Source of the DNA: Corydoras sp. C115
Lineage: Eukaryota > Chordata > Actinopteri > Siluriformes > Callichthyidae
DNA length: 64,000 bases
Reading direction: 5' to 3'
Assembly (NCBI GenBank): GCA_019802505.1
Contig: JAFMOC010000002.1
Coordinates: 5,812,501-5,876,500 of the forward strand
Shown here: one piece after another, positions 59,078-64,000 of the stretch
How positions within the stretch are numbered: the stretch's first letter is position 1
Layout of the letters: every line of letters starts with the position of its first letter
The notes under the pieces: generated by a model
The model's database searches: none
Told to the model about the DNA's origin: nothing
The model's input: only the letters and a program-made list of their open reading frames with translations
Program-made: the position numbers and the translations under genes

Positions 59078-59528
59078 ATTTAGTAAGTAGGAGTATAGTG
59101 AAACTTGTGAAAGTACAACTTTTTGAATCTCTAATTACTAGTTAAGTCAGAAAGTACCTAAACGGAGAACAGAAACATTTACACTCACCAAGCATTTCTT
59201 ATGAGTATATTAATACTGGTTATTTTACATCAACATAGCATGACAATTCTAGTTACCAAGGCCGTTCTGTTAGCTTAAACCAACAGGTTTAATGATAGTT
59301 AATTACAGGTGATGCAACATGCAAATGTGTATTGAAAGAGTTTGTTTGTCTGCAAGAGACTGGTGACCTATCCAGAGTGTTTTCCAACAATATACTAATA
59401 CTTTTCTTTAAGTAACGGACTTCAGTACTTGCTACCTCTGAACCCCAATAAAGTTGTTACACTCACATATTGACATACAATAACACATTTTGGCCCAAGC
59501 GTGCACATGCACACACAAACACGCATAC

Positions 59529-59529
59529 C

Positions 59530-59562
<33 letters not shown>

Positions 59563-59585
59563 AAAGACAGACACACACCCACACA

Positions 59586-59622
<37 letters not shown>
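59529..59622. repeat. (GACA)n/(CA)n compound microsatellite
   Basis: CAGA/GACA units followed by an interrupted CA run. Confidence 0.95.
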
Positions 59623-61869
59623 CCCTAACCTGTCATAGAGGAAATCGAGGCCCGTATTTAATGAGAACTATTTCAGCTTTGATTAGTTCCATACCAGCTG
59701 GCAGGGATAAGTGGCCGCAAAGCAGTGCCCATTCTCTGTTCATGTCCAGAATGAACAAATAATGGAAAAAAGGAAAAGAAAGCACAGGTTGTGGGGAAAT
59801 ACGTTATATGAGTGTCTAAGAATATTTCTGATTCAGTATTTTTACACACATTCATTTTAATCATTTGGTGCCCATGTCTCATGTACCTCAGGAGGTCAGC
59901 ACCACAGCCATTGTTTCTCATTCAAAAAAGTCAAAATAAAATCACTGTGGTTTCAGGACTTTTAAATCCAATTATTAATTAAAACTAATACTTACTAGAA
60001 TATGTATTAAACTTTTGCTTATTGATGTGAATTTTATTTTTTTTTAATTCCGTTGGACATTACATTAATATGTAACTATGACTTAAGGGCACGATCTGAT
60101 CTAGCTTTGTTTGCAAATATGAAGTCGAGAAATCAGGTCAGGAAAGGCATGCACCTGCAGGTAGCCCATGCCTCTGCCTTCTGTATGCAGTGAGTAGCAT
60201 AGGTAAACAGTGTGAACTGCTGAGTGACAAAGACCAACAGAGTGCTATGCTATGTCAATGTGTTTGTGTATGTATCACTATGTGTAGTTTGAGGCTGTAA
60301 ATACACTTTATACTATATTTGTTAGGCAAATTAAATAATTTAAAATTTATAAAAAAAATGCCCAAAACGCCTGTTAATGTGCCTATATAATATACATGAA
60401 ATATCTTTAGATATGCAGGGCACAAATTACGTTTTTAATAACTATTTTTTCTGAGTTTAAAATGATGACATTATACTCTTTAGACTCTTTAGGTCTTTAG
60501 GCTGCTTAGTCCCTTTATTGGAAAGACAGACAAAAGTAAAGCTTGTCTAAGCTAATAAGTACACACTGTGGTAAGATTTGCATTTGAAATGGGTCAAGTT
60601 GCCATACTGAAAATCCGGCTCCAGCCAGATAGTAACCAGGCTTGCTGTGGTAGGGATTTGTGATATAGTCAGAAACACATAGCAGGGGGGCAGAGGTGTA
60701 ATCCACCCATGCATTACCATTAGACAGTACCCACTGTGTATGAATTACAGAACGCCTGTATGTGTGCCTGGTGTTTAGTAAGATTTCTGAGAACAGCACA
60801 CACAATGTAGGTCACTGTGCCATAAACCTGGATTAAAGAGCTTGTTAGCTTGTTCCAGGACAGTTCATTTGAGGACTTCTTCAGGCATTACACACTATCC
60901 ATCACATTCACAATCAAAAACAACTAAAGGGATGTGAACAAAGGTGTCTATTCACTGAATTTGCACTTTATTAAATACATGCCATATCATGATTAGAGCG
61001 CCACTGTATAAAATGATAATCTGAATAATTTGGTCATTTATTCTAGTTCCATATATTATGTATATTTTTTACAACAGTAAATAATATTAATCTTTATGTT
61101 CAAGTTTTTCATATCTTATATAGCCTTTTAACATTAACATTTAACATTAACGCATTGTGTCGAAAAATCTTTAAAGTCTGAACCCCAAAAGATCAAGTCG
61201 AAATGACATGGGTGATGTATTTAGGAAGAAACAAAGACTCAAGAGAACCAAGACTCTGTGGGGAACCCATTATCCCAGTAAAACTACCAAGAGCTAGTAT
61301 TTCAAAAACTGCCAACCATGTGGGGTTTTCTTATGTAATGGTGTTGAGTATATACAGAATAGCGTGACTGAGGGGAAACATTCAACGAGAGAAAAACTGT
61401 AGATGTAAACAATTCATTGATGAATGGGGTCAAGTAGGATGTCAAAAGGAGTACAAAAATGGCATCAGTTAACAGTGGAAAAACATCACCATGCCAAAAC
61501 AACTGTTACCAGAGGAACGACATTTGAACAGTAGGGTTACCATATTTAGGCTCATTATGTTAATAATATGGCAGGAATAAATTGTTAGCGGGACAATAAG
61601 CCATGATACAAAAGTTGTATGGTAATCATAGGAACATGGCAGTCAGTTTTCTTTGCCTCTCTGGCATTCCTAGAGAACATCAATGGAATGAGCTGAAATG
61701 AACCTTCTACAACTATTTTCAGATCCTAGTGAACTTTATACAGGCCACTGCAAATTACTTATATTTAACCCATTTTTATTTTCTGGTTGATTTATACTAC
61801 ATAGACACATATATTAAATCATTAGTGTGAAACTTTTGTGAAAGTTAACACTGTAATTTTAGCTCCTTC

Positions 61870-62040
61870 ATGGGACCAAAAAAAGTGATCATGACTGAAT
61901 TAAAGAAGGAAATTATCACAAAATATGAGCATGGCATTAAGATCGCTGAAATCCATGAAGCAATAAAGAAGATTAACGTAGTGAAAGGCATTAATGCTCT
62001 TACAAAACAGAGATTGAAGATGTCAAAGTTATCAATTTAA
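61870..62040 (+). pseudogene. Tigger/pogo transposase N-terminal remnant
   Basis: Open frame of 56 codons starting MGPKKVIMTELKKEIITKYE, then HGIKIAEIHEAIKK and VVKGINALTKQR before a stop. This resembles the CENP-B-like helix-turn-helix start of Tigger/pogo-superfamily transposases. Compared with the family, the stretch between the second helix (HGIKIAEI) and VVKG is too short, so the recognition-helix region is deleted. No catalytic domain follows. It lies antisense in the fhod3 5' intron. Confidence 0.6.
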
Positions 62041-62599
62041 ATTAAAAAAAGATTGATGGTGAATGCCGGTCTGTTCATTTACTATTGACAAAAAAAAGAA
62101 TATAAAATAATGTATAAATAAGTTATTTGTTCTGTTTTCAGTATTAAACACGCCAATTATTCCTTATAAAATGCTTTATGTATTTTGGAGTCTATACCAA
62201 ATTAACTGGATTTAATTTGATTTAAATGGAAATAGGGGCCAAAATAAGAGTTTCCAATCTACATTTTTAAAAATAAAAGATAATGCTTATCTAATTTTGT
62301 AGTGGTTCTTTATCTAGAAAAAAAGAGACAGAAAGAGGTACGTGTCAGACAGCGTTCTCGTTGCTATGGTAATCACCATTTCGTTCACTGAGGACAAGTT
62401 TCTTATTTTCTTAAAGTAATTGCCCTTGTATTCCCTGTGCATGAATATGTATGTTTAAATGTGTTTTCAAATGTTATTTTTCAAAAGTAAATTTGTTTAG
62501 TTTGTATTCTATAAAAGTGGGTCACAACTTAATGACCATGAAAAAATGTGGGTCCTGGCTGAGACCAGTTGAGAACCCCTGTGCTTAATGACTATATTT

Positions 62600-62790
62600 T
62601 AATGTAATGAACTGGAATCTCTCTCCTGATTGGTGTCTGACCTCACAAATGGATGAATGGAACAATTTCAATAGATACACTCCATAATATTGTAGCAAAT
62701 ACTTTCCAAGAGATTAGAAGTTTTTAGAGCTACAAATGGTTGACCAATGTATAATGGGATTTCATAACAGTTCCTGAATTGTATTGTGTA
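62600..62790 (+). mobile_element. Tc1-like transposon remnant
   Basis: CTCCTGATTGGTGTCTGACC, TCACAAATGGATGAATGG and ACTCCATAATATTGTAGCAA parallel the copy at 49085-49305. Confidence 0.5.
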
Positions 62791-63558
62791 GTTGTTGCAA
62801 TATGTTTACCCATATAGGCCTTTTTTGTTTGTACCCTGTGAAAACTAGCTAAAAAACTGCTTTGCACAAGGCCCTGATCACAACCATAAACACTTCTGGG
62901 GAAAAACTGAATTATGATGGCAATCTGAGCCTTCTGTTTCAACATTACTGCCTGACCTGACATCACAAGTGCTTTTTAACCTGAAGAAACAAATATTCTC
63001 ACAGTCAATTTTTTTGTTGTTGCTGTTCAAAGAAACCTTTTTTGATAAGTGGATGGGAAAACCAATATTAAGGTCTAATCGCTTTCTATTATATATTGTT
63101 TGAGAAATATGTTCAAAAATTAAACTGAATAAATGAAAATTGAAAAGCACAATACATATTTTGTCAACAGTCCCCACTGTATAAAATTATGTAAAATTTA
63201 AAATGTCCGACATGCTATTTAGTTTACTGATTTGTTTTACAGAAAAATATGTGAACAATTTATGTCTCAAAGTATATGGCTTGAATAACATATTTCAGAA
63301 AATGATTCATCCTATAGTTTATACAATATGCTATATATTTATATGTGTTAAAAACTATCATGTGTAAACAAAAATGACTGTCATGTGCATTAAATCACTC
63401 ACAGCTGACTATGTTGTCCCCTTTATAGTATGTTTGACATTTTGTTGTGCTGAATGTATACTAACAAACTTTATACCCTACAGAGGAGGAAATTGTTATT
63501 TGATCCCTTGCTGATTTTGTAAGTTTGCACACTGACAAATATATGAACAGTCTATAAT

Positions 63559-63765
63559 AGGCGCGGTAGCTCAGTTAGGGCGTTGGGCTATCTGAAGGTT
63601 AGCGGTTCAAATCCCAGGTCCACTGAAGTTACCAGTGTGGGTCCTTGAGCAAGACCTTTAACCCTCATTGCTCCAGGGATGTTGTGATTAACCCTGTGCT
63701 CACCGTGTAAGTCGCTTTGGATAAAAGCGTTTGCTAAATGACCAAATGTAATGTAATGTAATTTT
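63559..63765 (+). mobile_element. V-SINE-like element
   Basis: tRNA-like head GCGCGGTAGCTCAGTTAGGG with an A-box and a GGTTCAAATCC B-box, then the conserved central block CCTTGAGCAAGACCTTTAAC and the L2-type tail AAGTCGCTTTGGATAAAAGC, ending in ATGTA repeats. This order (tRNA head, V-type core, L2 tail) is that of fish V-SINEs. No clear target duplication found. The head is not a functional tRNA gene. Confidence 0.8.
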
Positions 63766-64000
63766 AAGGGTAAGTTTATTTTAACAGTAAGAAATAGAAT
63801 ATCGAAATAAATTAACTATTCATTTTAATTTTGCAGGGAAATATAGGTATTGATCCCTTTAGCAAACAAGACTTGATACTTGGTGGCAAGCAACTTAAAG
63901 CATTCTGGAAAAATGCATCATACACTTAAGCTCACCATGCACTCACTGCCAACTTTGTTATGTACATCTCCTTGTTTTTAATCTTATTTTCCATTACCAT

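Larger units (their letters stand above)
56648..64000 (-). other. fhod3 5' intron, incomplete
   Basis: At least 7353 nt upstream of W1. Contains Tc1-like remnants (57262-57490, 62600-62790), a GACA/CA microsatellite, a Tigger/pogo remnant and a V-SINE-like element. No further fhod3 exon was found on the minus strand, so the 5' exons should lie to the right of the window. Confidence 0.8.

Noticed and set aside
59640..59925. Minus-strand frame considered as the missing upstream fhod3 exon
   Set aside because: It lacks the expected LRTQLSVRVHACI motif and its phase does not fit W1; no such exon was seen up to 64000.
63559..63640. tRNA gene-like segment with A and B boxes
   Set aside because: Continues into a V-SINE core and L2 tail, so it is the SINE head and not a tRNA gene. 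The heads of the other SINE family were rejected for the same reason.

Overview
The window is a stretch of vertebrate, almost certainly teleost fish, nuclear genome. It is AT-rich and intron-dominated, with long CA/TA microsatellites, many tRNA-derived SINEs, Tc1-like remnants and split genes with GT-AG introns. The SINE types suggest an otophysan fish, perhaps a catfish, but that is only a guess.

One protein-coding gene can be supported: a large internal part of fhod3 (formin homology 2 domain containing 3) on the minus strand. Eighteen exons, called W1 (5'-most, 56580-56647) to W18 (1-129), join in one continuous frame of 3581 nt, about 1193 codons. They cover the end of the N-terminal armadillo-like DID/FH3 region (W1-W6), a basic and Ser-rich linker with many small phase-2 exons (W7-W13), an acidic region and coiled-coil (W13-W16), the polyproline FH1 domain (W16) and the first third of the actin-nucleating FH2 domain (W16-W18). 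The start codon and the first exons lie beyond the right edge. The rest of FH2 and the C-terminal DAD region lie beyond the left edge. The fish paralogue (fhod3a or fhod3b) cannot be decided here.

Layout from left to right: 1-6349 holds W15-W18, with a solo LTR at 1403-1868. 9046-14870 is the cassette-rich W8-W14 block. 19678-22137 holds W4-W7. W3 is at 26135-26229. A 26.3 kb intron (26230-52502) carries most of the SINEs, two GC-richer patches and an excellent CTCF-type motif. W2 is at 52503-52608 and W1 at 56580-56647. The rest, to 64000, is 5' intron with a Tigger/pogo remnant and a V-SINE-like element.

The most notable observations are: (a) six consecutive exons bounded on both sides by phase-2 introns, so any subset can be skipped in frame; (b) a dimeric SINE with a shared linker of about 42 bp, present twice in opposite orientation, one copy having a perfect 12-bp target-site duplication around the whole dimer; (c) an unassigned coding-like open frame at 54068-54313 inside an fhod3 intron; (d) a solo LTR with a 5-bp duplication, plus a related LTR fragment beside a scrambled SINE. 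No complete novel system is evident. All family assignments come from remembered protein and repeat features, not from database searches.
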